Notes under the pieces: generated by a model | Told to the model about the DNA's origin: nothing | Seen by the model: the letters and a program-made list of their open reading frames with translations, nothing else | Database searches by the model: none | From: DATKLX01 sp035542155 | Lineage (GTDB): Bacteria; Chloroflexota; Anaerolineae; Anaerolineales; Anaerolineaceae | DNA length: 20,179 bases | Assembly (NCBI GenBank): GCA_035542155.1 | Contig: DATKLX010000044.1 | Span: forward strand, 1 to 20,179 | Direction of reading: 5' to 3' | In this document: piece by piece, positions 1 through 5,835 of the stretch | Position numbering within the stretch: the first letter of the stretch is position 1 | Layout of the letters: each line of letters opens with the position of its first letter | Made by a program: the position numbers and the translations under genes

Positions 1-2
1 TC

Positions 3-467
3 ACCGCTTTCGTGGAGGGCTGGGCGCTGTATGCCGAGCGGTTGGGGCTGGAAACCGGCTTCTACACCGACCCTTACAACAATTTCGGTCGGCTGAGTTA
101 TGAGATGTGGCGCGCCTGCCGCCTGGTGGTCGACACCGGCATGCACGCCCTGGGTTGGACCCGTCAGCAGGCCATCGATTACATGCTCGAGAATTCCGCC
201 CTCACCGAGCTTAACGTGATCAACGAGGTCGACCGCTATATCGGCGACCCCGCCCAGGCCCTGGCCTATAAGCTCGGCGAGTTGAAGATCCGCGAGCTGC
301 GCGCCCGCGCCGAATCTGCCCTCGGCCCGCGCTTCGACCTGCGCCTCTTCCACGACGCCGTCCTCTCCGCTGGCGCCATCCCCCTCGACCTCCTGGAGCG
401 CAACGTGGAAGATTGGGTAAAAGACCTCACCACAGAGAGCAGGAAGAACGCAGAGAGAAAAAGCTGA
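3..467 (+). CDS. DUF885 family protein, C-terminal part
   Basis: The gene enters from the left edge, so about 154 C-terminal residues are visible and the true start lies outside the window. The reading frame is open from base 3 and begins TAFVEGWALYAERLGLE, a signature of the DUF885 family, whose members are predicted zinc-peptidase-like helical proteins; the Glu of VEGW is usually conserved. The rest is helical and ends with the family-like SAGAIPLDLLERNVEDW segment. The last dozen codons (TTESRKNAERKS) are unusual: they are written by the left arm of an inverted repeat (429-455) and the stop codon lies in the repeat loop. The native C-terminus was probably shorter and has been extended by repeat DNA. 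Family assignment is firm; the substrate is unknown. Confidence 0.82.
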   Translation, partial: TAFVEGWALYAERLGLETGFYTDPYNNFGRLSYEMWRACRLVVDTGMHALGWTRQQAIDYMLENSALTELNVINEVDRYIGDPAQALAYKLGELKIRELRARAESALGPRFDLRLFHDAVLSAGAIPLDLLERNVEDWVKDLTTESRKNAERKS

Positions 468-498
468 ACCACTCTGCGATCTCCGTGCTCTCTGTGGT
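429..498. repeat. Imperfect 27-bp inverted repeat (palindromic intergenic element)
   Basis: The left arm at 429-455 and the right arm at 472-498 match as reverse complements at 24 of 27 positions, with a 16-base loop. The outer 13 bases, ACCACAGAGAGCA, pair perfectly. The left arm is translated as the tail of the DUF885 gene, and the right arm ends about 20 bases before the cupin start. The RNA could fold into a long hairpin between the two genes. There is no T-tract right after it, so it does not look like a simple intrinsic terminator. It resembles dispersed palindromic repeats of environmental bacterial genomes, but copy number cannot be judged from this window. Confidence 0.75.
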
Positions 499-518
499 AA
501 ATTCTTGTAGAGGTTATC

Positions 519-875
519 ATGCGGAAAATCAATCTGAACGACAAGCTATCCCAGATCCACGATCACTGGCATCCCCGTATCGTCGCTGAGCTGAACGATT
601 CCTACGTCAAGCTGGTTAAGATCGAGGGCGAATTCGTCTGGCACCACCACGAAACCGAAGATGAGCTCTTCCTCGTCCTCAGCGGCGAGCTGACCATTCA
701 ATTCCGCGACCGCGACGTCGTCCTCCACGAAGGTGAGATAATCGTCGTTCCCCACGGGGTGGAGCATTGCCCGCTGGCCCGCGGTGAGGTCAGCATGCTC
801 CTCCTCGAGCCCAAATCGACCCTCAATACGGGCACCGAGCGCAACGAGCGCACGGCCGAAGCCGAGTGGATTTGA
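519..875 (+). CDS. Small cupin-domain protein
   Basis: A 118-residue single-domain cupin. Cupin motif 1 is visible as GEFVWHHHETEDELFLVLSG, with the metal-binding HxH and Glu, and motif 2 as GEIIVVPHGVEHCP, with the third His. The metal ligands are therefore intact and the protein should form a small metal-binding beta-barrel. Cupins of this size range from isomerases and dioxygenases to sugar- or effector-binding proteins, so the reaction cannot be named. The ATG start follows a GAGG Shine-Dalgarno at about 507-510 and begins MRKINLND. It lies downstream of DUF885 across the inverted repeat, and no functional link between the two is evident. The length is normal for stand-alone cupins. Confidence 0.85.
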   Translation: MRKINLNDKLSQIHDHWHPRIVAELNDSYVKLVKIEGEFVWHHHETEDELFLVLSGELTIQFRDRDVVLHEGEIIVVPHGVEHCPLARGEVSMLLLEPKSTLNTGTERNERTAEAEWI

Positions 876-1011
876 TGGAAAGGAAAGGTATGGACCGGTC
901 GGTGATCCGGAGGCCTTTGCCTACGCCCAGGAGCGCGAGCTGTTCAAAAAATTCTGCCCGGCCTGCGTCCGTTCCGCGACCGAGATCCTCGAGAAGATCC
1001 TCGTGGAATAG
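874..1011 (+). pseudogene. Possible gene fragment, start missing
   Basis: Directly after the cupin stop, the frame beginning at base 874 reads a protein-like stretch, about 45 residues ending FCPACVRSATEILEKILVE before a TAG. It has a CPAC motif and amphipathic helical character. No in-frame ATG, GTG or TTG precedes it outside the cupin gene; the only upstream ATG (784) lies inside the cupin, and the residues read from there look like an out-of-frame shadow. I take it as the C-terminal remnant of an unrecognised protein or a frameshifted extension of the cupin. It overlaps antisense the 3' end of the SET-domain gene, whose tail there is low-complexity, so this strand may be the originally coding one. 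I do not recognise the family. Confidence 0.3.
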
Positions 1012-1564
1012 CGGACGGCGCTTCGCTGGCCTGCACTTCCTGATCCCGGCCTGCTACCTGGATTCGATCGATCCGCCGCTGCAGGTAGGGCGAGAAATGG
1101 CCGGCATAGCGCTCCCACAACTCGGGCCGCCGCCAGTCTTCGCCGGAGATGCGCTTCCGGCAGGATAAAGTTCCACACCCGCATTCAAATTCATCGTACG
1201 GGCTGCCATCGCAGGTGGCGTAGTCGAAACATACCTCTTCGCCCGCGGTAATATCTCGCAGCGCCACCAGGGTAATTTGACCGTTCAACACGGCGTTGGG
1301 CTCGCAGCTATGGTTGAAAAAATCGGCCTCTTCGTCCTCCCGGGAAGGGACCAGGTAATGGTCCTCTTCCACCTGGATCGAATGGCTACGTAGCGAGGGT
1401 GATAGCTCATCCAACGCTTTGCCGGCCACAATACGTCCTCCCCAGACTACCAGCAGCTCATTCGCCTGGATCGCCTCGCGGGCGAAGATCCCCAGATTGC
1501 CCTTCGCCGGATGCGATCCGGCTTTTAATTTTGGCGAAAGAAAATGGATCGTTGAATCTGGCAA
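944..1564 (-). CDS. SET-domain protein (putative protein-lysine methyltransferase)
   Basis: A 206-residue protein with a complete bacterial SET fold. It shows the SAM-binding NHSCEPNA motif at residues 84-91, the GEEVCFDYA motif with the catalytic Tyr115, and a post-SET cysteine motif CxCx4C (C128, C130, C135) that can bind zinc together with C87. The family transfers methyl groups from SAM to lysines; the bacterial target is unknown. The TTG start at 1562-1564 is chosen because a strong GGAGGTGA lies 4 bases upstream on this strand. The last 30 or so residues are Ser/Arg-rich and unlike the domain; they read antisense through the fragment at 874-1011, so the original stop may have been lost. 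The gene is divergent from the DUF3052 gene. Confidence 0.83.
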   Translation of the reverse strand: MPDSTIHFLSPKLKAGSHPAKGNLGIFAREAIQANELLVVWGGRIVAGKALDELSPSLRSHSIQVEEDHYLVPSREDEEADFFNHSCEPNAVLNGQITLVALRDITAGEEVCFDYATCDGSPYDEFECGCGTLSCRKRISGEDWRRPELWERYAGHFSPYLQRRIDRIQVAGRDQEVQASEAPSAIPRGSSRGSRSRNGRRPGRIF

Positions 1565-1772
1565 ACAGTCACCTCCGCTACAAGATTGGCCCTGCTGGGG
1601 CTGTGAAGCGCTGCCGGGTGAAACGTCACCCTTGCCAAGGATTGGGATTATATCGCGAATTGTCGTTTTCTGCCAAAATAGAGCCGAGAGGCCGTTGCTT
1701 CGTCAACTGGTTCCTTTGAGGTCCAAAGTACTGTATCATAGGTAGGATCACCGATCGTTCCGGAGGTTTGCG
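1565..1772. promoter_or_regulatory. Divergent intergenic region
   Basis: This 208-base gap separates the leftward SET gene from the rightward DUF3052 gene and must hold promoters for both. The best -10 candidate I see for the rightward gene is TATCAT at 1734-1739, about 33 bases before the ATG, but no convincing -35 box stands at the right distance. The SET side shows only its GGAGGTGA ribosome-binding site next to the TTG. I see no operator-like palindrome or small gene here. Confidence 0.35.
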
Positions 1773-2201
1773 ATGGTTGGTTACTCGGGAAATCCCCTGG
1801 TGAAGAAGCTGGGATTCAAGCCCAACAGTGCTGGCCTGGTGCTCCACGCCCCCCAGGAATATGCCGTCCTGCTGGGTGAAATTCCCCCAGGCGCACGCCT
1901 GGATTCAGGTTGGCAGCATGAGAGCGGCACGCTAGCGGCGATGTACGACTTTATCCACTACTTTACCCGCGACCGGGCCGCTCTCGAGCAGGATTTCGCC
2001 ATCCTCAAGGCCGCCCTCAAGCCCGGTGGCGTGCTGTGGATCTCCTGGCTCAAGGGCCAGTCCAGGCTCGCCGCCGGCCTCAACGAGAACCAGATTCGCG
2101 AGACAGGCCTGGCCCATGGGCTCGTGGATGTCAAGGTCGCCGCGATCGACGCAGATTGGTCCGGTTTGAAATTTGTCTACCGCCTCAAGGATCGTTCATA
2201 A
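1773..2201 (+). CDS. DUF3052 family protein
   Basis: A 142-residue protein beginning MVGYSGNPLVKKLGFKP, the characteristic opening of DUF3052. The centre, FIHYFTRDRAALEQDFAILKAALKPGGVLWISWLKG, resembles the last strands of a methyltransferase-like Rossmann fold (the KPGG-hLW pattern), but no SAM-binding GxGxG motif is visible, so methylation should not be assumed. The function of the family is unknown. The ATG is preceded by GGAGG with a 6-base spacing. It is followed after 29 bases by a small membrane protein on the same strand, so the two are probably cotranscribed. The length is typical of the family. Confidence 0.82.
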   Translation: MVGYSGNPLVKKLGFKPNSAGLVLHAPQEYAVLLGEIPPGARLDSGWQHESGTLAAMYDFIHYFTRDRAALEQDFAILKAALKPGGVLWISWLKGQSRLAAGLNENQIRETGLAHGLVDVKVAAIDADWSGLKFVYRLKDRS

Positions 2202-2230
2202 CAAACCACCCACTCAGGATCGCTTTTCGT

Positions 2231-2659
2231 ATGCCTCCTTATTACCTTCCCATCATTTTGACTGTTCTATCGAGCGTTCTCTACCACCTCTCGCAGAAGC
2301 TCACCTCGACCAGCGTGCATCCTCTGGTTGGCTTGATCGCCACCTACATCACTGCCCTGTTGGTCACCCTGCTCCTCCTGCCCTTCTTTCCCCTCAAAGA
2401 AAGTCTTCTGGCATCCTTCCGCCAGCTCAATTGGGCCAGCTTTTCCCTGGGGATCGTGATCGTTGGCCTGGAGGTGGGTTATCTCCTCGCTTATCGTGTT
2501 GGCTGGGATATCAGCCTGACGGCGGTCTTCTCGAACGTCGCCGTGGGGCTGATCCTTCTGCCCGTTGGTCTGCTCCTCTTCAAAGATCGGCTTACCCCGG
2601 CCAATATCATCGGCGTTCTGGTTTGCATCGGCGGGTTGTATCTGATTAACACCAAATAA
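2231..2659 (+). CDS. Half-size EamA/DMT-type membrane protein
   Basis: A 142-residue, almost wholly hydrophobic protein with four to five predicted membrane helices (roughly residues 4-22, 32-54, 67-90, 96-119 and 124-140). The ending, FKDRLTPANIIGVLVCIGGLYLI, is typical of the last helices of EamA domains in the drug/metabolite transporter superfamily. Classical EamA carriers have two such domains in about 300 residues; this has one, like the small multidrug resistance proteins that dimerise. The substrate cannot be read. The frame is open far upstream (to 2036), but that part overlaps DUF3052 in another frame and reads as a shadow, so I use the ATG at 2231 (MPPYYLP), with AGGA about 11 bases upstream. 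Confidence 0.75.
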   Translation: MPPYYLPIILTVLSSVLYHLSQKLTSTSVHPLVGLIATYITALLVTLLLLPFFPLKESLLASFRQLNWASFSLGIVIVGLEVGYLLAYRVGWDISLTAVFSNVAVGLILLPVGLLLFKDRLTPANIIGVLVCIGGLYLINTK

Positions 2660-2668
2660 AGGTGCAGG

Positions 2669-4165
2669 ATGACTCTTCACCTGGTTGGCGTCCTGACCAT
2701 GGCTCTTCTCCTCGGAGGCTGCGGTGTGTTTGGCCCGCGGCCTGTTGTCCCAACCCGCGTGCCAACCCGTTCGCCCAACACCCCGACGGTCGCGCCCACC
2801 CACACCGCCGTTCCTCTGGTACAGCCAACGGCGCTTCCCGTTCTATCTACCCCACCCAACAGTGGATTGAGCGTTCAAGGCCCCTGGTTGCTGGCCGCCG
2901 GGGAAAAAGAGGTAACCGTCTACAATGCAGATAGCAGCGGCAAATTGGTCGTCCCTATCGGCAGCCTGCTCGACGGCCGCTCCGACCTGCAGAGCGGCCG
3001 CATGCCCGGAGGCGCCTGGCTCGCATTACGTACGGTGAAAAATGTGGAGACCCGGACAGGGATGGAGCTGATCCTCTTTCACCTGCCCGACGGGCAGATC
3101 CACCCTTTAACGCCGCTATTCGCGCAAGATCAGGATTCTTCCACCACCAACCCGGTTAAGGAGGCAGTCGCTGCGCCGGGCGCCCTCCTCTGGTCTCCGG
3201 AAAGCCGCTACCTGGCTTTCGTCGCCGCGCTGGATGGGCCAAATGCAGACGTCTATCTCCTCGACTCGCAGACTAACTCCCTCCGCCGCCTGAGCGCCGG
3301 CCCAAAACAGGCATATCCCCTTGCCTGGACACCGGACGGCAATCAGTTGATTTACGCAGAAGGCAGCGGCTGCAGCGGGTCTGGCTGCCAGGTTGATTCG
3401 GTGTGGATCGCTCTGGCCGATTCGGGTCAGCCGCGCAAGCTCTATAATGCCGCAGAAAGCCGCGACGAAACAGTGCTTGGTTTTTGGGGCTGGCGCCAGA
3501 TGATCGTCTATAGCGAGGACGCGGTTGGGAAATATAATATCCGCCGCATCGACCTGGATACCGGCGAGGAATTCAGCCTCTACTTCGGCCATTTTTCCAG
3601 CGCCGCGTTTGATCCCACCTCCCTGACTGCCGCCTGGACCGTTCCGGGCGACCTCATCCTCAATGATTTTTCCAGAAATGCCGCTGGTCTGGATATGATC
3701 TCCGCCGGTGTGCCCAATTTCCAGTTCATCCGGCGCGGCGACTGGCGCCACGTGGTCTGGCTGGCGGAGACTCGCTCCTTTGCCCTTGGCAGCGGCCAGA
3801 TGGAAGGGACCGTCCTGATCCACGCCGACGGGCGTAGCGTCAGTTATCCTGATGAAAACTGGTGGATCCATCCGCCCCAACCTTCGCCGGACGGGAAATT
3901 GCTTGCCTTCATTGGAGGTGGGAGCGGGATTATGAAAGAAACTACCGGCCTGCGAGTGTACGACGCGAGTGGCCACCACATCCAGACCTTCACGATGGCC
4001 CCGGTGGAAGCCCTTGCCTGGACGGCCGATGGCAAGGCCCTGTTCTTTCTTTCAGAGGATCAGATCTTTTTTCAGCCCATTGGCAGCCGGCGGGCCATCA
4101 TCGTGGATCGCCAATCCGATTTTGATACCACAGCCCCATTGGTCTGGCTGGCCGACAGCCGTTGA
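2669..4165 (+). CDS. Lipoprotein with TolB/PD40-like beta-propeller
   Basis: A 498-residue exported lipoprotein. The N-terminus is a hydrophobic signal with the lipobox LLGGC (Cys18), followed by a Pro/Thr-rich linker to about residue 65 that would hold the domain off the membrane. The remainder repeats propeller-blade patterns such as LLWSPESRYLAFVA, PLAWTPDGNQLIYAE, PSPDGKLLAFIG and ALAWTADGKALFFL, matching WD40-like PD40 blades of the TolB type. Such domains bind partners; no enzyme motif is seen. The ATG follows a purine-rich AGGTGCAGG. It starts 9 bases after the EamA-like gene, so they may share a transcript. The n-region has no Lys/Arg, which is slightly unusual for a signal peptide. 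The ligand is unknown. Confidence 0.8.
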   Translation: MTLHLVGVLTMALLLGGCGVFGPRPVVPTRVPTRSPNTPTVAPTHTAVPLVQPTALPVLSTPPNSGLSVQGPWLLAAGEKEVTVYNADSSGKLVVPIGSLLDGRSDLQSGRMPGGAWLALRTVKNVETRTGMELILFHLPDGQIHPLTPLFAQDQDSSTTNPVKEAVAAPGALLWSPESRYLAFVAALDGPNADVYLLDSQTNSLRRLSAGPKQAYPLAWTPDGNQLIYAEGSGCSGSGCQVDSVWIALADSGQPRKLYNAAESRDETVLGFWGWRQMIVYSEDAVGKYNIRRIDLDTGEEFSLYFGHFSSAAFDPTSLTAAWTVPGDLILNDFSRNAAGLDMISAGVPNFQFIRRGDWRHVVWLAETRSFALGSGQMEGTVLIHADGRSVSYPDENWWIHPPQPSPDGKLLAFIGGGSGIMKETTGLRVYDASGHHIQTFTMAPVEALAWTADGKALFFLSEDQIFFQPIGSRRAIIVDRQSDFDTTAPLVWLADSR

Positions 4166-4197
4166 TCGTCCCCCAGGAGATACCATAATAAATTCTG

Positions 4198-4242
4198 ATG
4201 GGATGTCGACGACGTGCAGAACGTCGCCTCTGTCCATCCCAT
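4198..4242. terminator. Two-tier hairpin downstream of the lipoprotein gene
   Basis: About 30 bases after the lipoprotein stop, ATGGGATG (4198-4205) pairs perfectly with CATCCCAT (4235-4242), enclosing a second stem CGACGT (4210-4215) with ACGTCG (4221-4226) around a 5-base loop. A TTTTTG run begins at 4260, too far away for a textbook intrinsic terminator. It may end the upstream transcript or shield its 3' end. It separates this transcript from the PadR promoter. Confidence 0.4.
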
Positions 4243-4305
4243 TTGGCGAGATATAACCCTTTTTGACAAATCTTTTAAATCATGACAATGGGTGCAAATT
4301 AGCAC

Positions 4306-4334
4306 TTGACAAACTTATTCGTTCATGCTAATAT
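4306..4334 (+). promoter_or_regulatory. Sigma-70-type promoter of the padR unit
   Basis: TTGACA at 4306-4311 is a perfect -35 box. It is followed by a 17-base spacer and TAATAT at 4329-4334, one or two changes from the consensus -10. This is the strongest promoter in the window. The predicted start point is near 4341, inside the palindrome at 4333-4359, and the mRNA would carry a leader of about 40 bases before the GTG of the PadR gene. Confidence 0.75.
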
Positions 4335-4359
4335 ATGCATAATCATATATTATGCAAAT
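4333..4359. promoter_or_regulatory. Palindromic candidate PadR operator
   Basis: TGCATAAT (4336-4343) and ATTATGCA (4349-4356) form a perfect 8-bp inverted repeat around the 5-base spacer CATAT. With one mismatch, the symmetry extends two more bases on each side. It overlaps the end of the -10 box and the predicted start point, the position expected for a repressor site, directly ahead of a PadR-family gene. PadR-family repressors commonly bind AT-rich palindromes in their own promoters, so autoregulation is a reasonable inference. Confidence 0.6.
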
Positions 4360-4381
4360 CGAATACAGGAGAATTCCTATA

Positions 4382-4939
4382 GTGTCCCTCGAATATGCCA
4401 TCCTCGGCTTCCTCAATTACCAGCCCTTCACCGGCTACGACCTGAAAAAGCTCTTCGACCGCTCGGTCAGGCACTTTTGGTCGGCGGACCAGAGCCAGAT
4501 CTACCGCACGCTGGCGCACCTGACCGAGGAGGGCAAGGCCGAGATCGAAGTGGTCGAGCAGACTGACCGCCCGGACCGCAAGGTCTACCACATCACTCCC
4601 CGGGGACGCGAGGCCTTTATGGAGTGGCTGGGCGGTCCCTTCCCCAGCGACGATCCGAAAAGCAGCCCGCTGGTCCAGGTCTTTTTTGCCGGCCGCCTCA
4701 CGAACGAGCAGATCCTGGAAAAATTCAAGGTTGCGCGGGAGATCTTCCTCGCCATCCTGGAGACCTATGAGAAAGTCCCGGCCCAGATCGATGAGTATGT
4801 CGAGATGGTCAAATCTCCTCGCGAGCAGTATTTCTGGTTCCTGACCCTCGACCTGGGCATCCGCAACATGCGCACCCAACTGGCATGGGTCGAGGAAGTG
4901 ATCGAGACTATCGAAAGCGGCGGCCTGCCTCAAGAGTAA
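4382..4939 (+). CDS. PadR family transcriptional regulator
   Basis: A 185-residue regulator. The N-terminal half has the PadR winged helix (SLEYAILGFLNYQPFTGYDLKK, then the SQIYRTLAHLTEEG recognition region and the wing VYHITPRGREAF). The C-terminal half is an alpha-helical, coiled-coil-like dimerisation domain (about residues 95-180), as in the long-type PadR/Vir_act_alpha_C class. I choose the GTG at 4382 because family members start MSLEYAILG and an AGGAG lies 10 bases upstream; an ATG at 4352 in the same frame lies within the candidate operator. PadR proteins are usually repressors released by small molecules. The membrane ferredoxin and flavoprotein genes that follow before the next terminator are the likely targets besides itself. 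The inducer cannot be deduced. Confidence 0.88.
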   Translation: MSLEYAILGFLNYQPFTGYDLKKLFDRSVRHFWSADQSQIYRTLAHLTEEGKAEIEVVEQTDRPDRKVYHITPRGREAFMEWLGGPFPSDDPKSSPLVQVFFAGRLTNEQILEKFKVAREIFLAILETYEKVPAQIDEYVEMVKSPREQYFWFLTLDLGIRNMRTQLAWVEEVIETIESGGLPQE

Positions 4940-4977
4940 AACCTCAATACCAACCTGATTAACGAATAGACAGAGCA

Positions 4978-4996
4978 ACCACGGATAAGAACACGG
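4978..4996. repeat. Single copy of an ACCACGGATAA-type repeat remnant
   Basis: In the 119-base gap between the PadR gene and the ferredoxin gene, ACCACGGATAAGAACACGG looks like one arm of a palindromic repeat of the same general style as the element at 429-498. No matching right arm is found nearby, so it would be a decayed half. I see no promoter or terminator in this gap, which fits cotranscription of the genes on both sides. Confidence 0.3.
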
Positions 4997-5058
4997 CCGC
5001 AGGTCGGTTCCCGGCTCTCGAATCTCGCCCACTCACCAATATGACAAGGAAAGCAGCC

Positions 5059-5826
5059 ATGATGAAAAACAGCCGGTCTCTCCGCCAGCGCACGCGCAAA
5101 GCGCTCTTACTTCTCTCGTTCTTATTGTTTCCCATCACCATGAATTACCTGTCGCCCTACGTGATCATCGATGGGGCTTCGCAGGGCATCGTCAACGGCA
5201 GCCTGGTCGCCTTTGGGTTGATGTTCCTCTCGGCGCTGCTCTTAGGCCGCCTGTGGTGCGGCTGGGTTTGTCCAGCCGGCGGGATCGGTGAGATCTGTTT
5301 CCCGGTCAACGACCGTCCGGTGAGCCTCAAAAAAATCGACTGGATCAAGTGGTCTATCTGGATCCCCTGGCTGGGGATCATCGTCGCCAGCGTGATCCTC
5401 GCCGGTGGCTATAAAACCATCGATCTGGCCCTCGACACCCAGAACGGCATCTCCGTGGCCGGGTCGGTCGACCGCCCGATCCTCTTCGCTTACATCATCT
5501 ATTACTTCGTCGCGGGTGTTTTTGTCGCCCTATCCTTCTTCGTCGGGCGGCGGGCGGGCTGCCACTCCATTTGCTGGATGGCCCCGTTCATGATCCTCGG
5601 CCGTAAGCTGCGCAACCTGGCCGTCTGGCCCTCGTTGCGCCTCAAAGCCGACCCGGCCCGCTGCAGCGACTGCAAGACCTGCGTCACCAACTGCCCGATG
5701 AGCCTGGATGTGAACGCGCTGGTCCAGGCCGGCCGCATGGAGCATCCCGAGTGCATTCTTTGCGGTAGCTGTGTGGATAACTGCGCCCGCCACGCCATCG
5801 TTTATTCCTTCAGCGCTGGAAAGTAG
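5059..5826 (+). CDS. NapH/CcoG-like membrane polyferredoxin
   Basis: A 255-residue membrane iron-sulfur protein. Four hydrophobic helices (about residues 15-40, 50-72, 100-120 and 142-165) are followed by a soluble C-terminal ferredoxin domain. Two [4Fe-4S] motifs are complete: CSDCKTCVTNCP (C202, C205, C208, C212) and CILCGSCVDNC (C232, C235, C238, C242). The membrane part carries the family's LWCGWVCPAG loop and a further CHSIC pair. Relatives such as NapH and CcoG/RdxA move electrons between the membrane and cytoplasmic or periplasmic partners. I place the start at ATG 5059, 5 bases after AAGGAAAG; an upstream ATG at 5041 would add six residues. The flavoprotein gene begins 9 bases after the stop, so the two are probably translationally linked partners. 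Confidence 0.85.
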   Translation: MMKNSRSLRQRTRKALLLLSFLLFPITMNYLSPYVIIDGASQGIVNGSLVAFGLMFLSALLLGRLWCGWVCPAGGIGEICFPVNDRPVSLKKIDWIKWSIWIPWLGIIVASVILAGGYKTIDLALDTQNGISVAGSVDRPILFAYIIYYFVAGVFVALSFFVGRRAGCHSICWMAPFMILGRKLRNLAVWPSLRLKADPARCSDCKTCVTNCPMSLDVNALVQAGRMEHPECILCGSCVDNCARHAIVYSFSAGK

Positions 5827-5835
5827 GGAACCACC

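Noticed and set aside
3116..3979. Long open frame on the minus strand (287 codons) inside the lipoprotein gene
   Set aside because: It is antisense to a gene with signal peptide and propeller repeats, has no family-like motif, and is explained by GC-rich codon use.
4263..4291. A second TTGACA box (4263-4268) upstream of the padR gene
   Set aside because: The hexamer at the correct distance is CAATGG, a poor -10; the TTGACA/TAATAT pair at 4306-4334 is far better.
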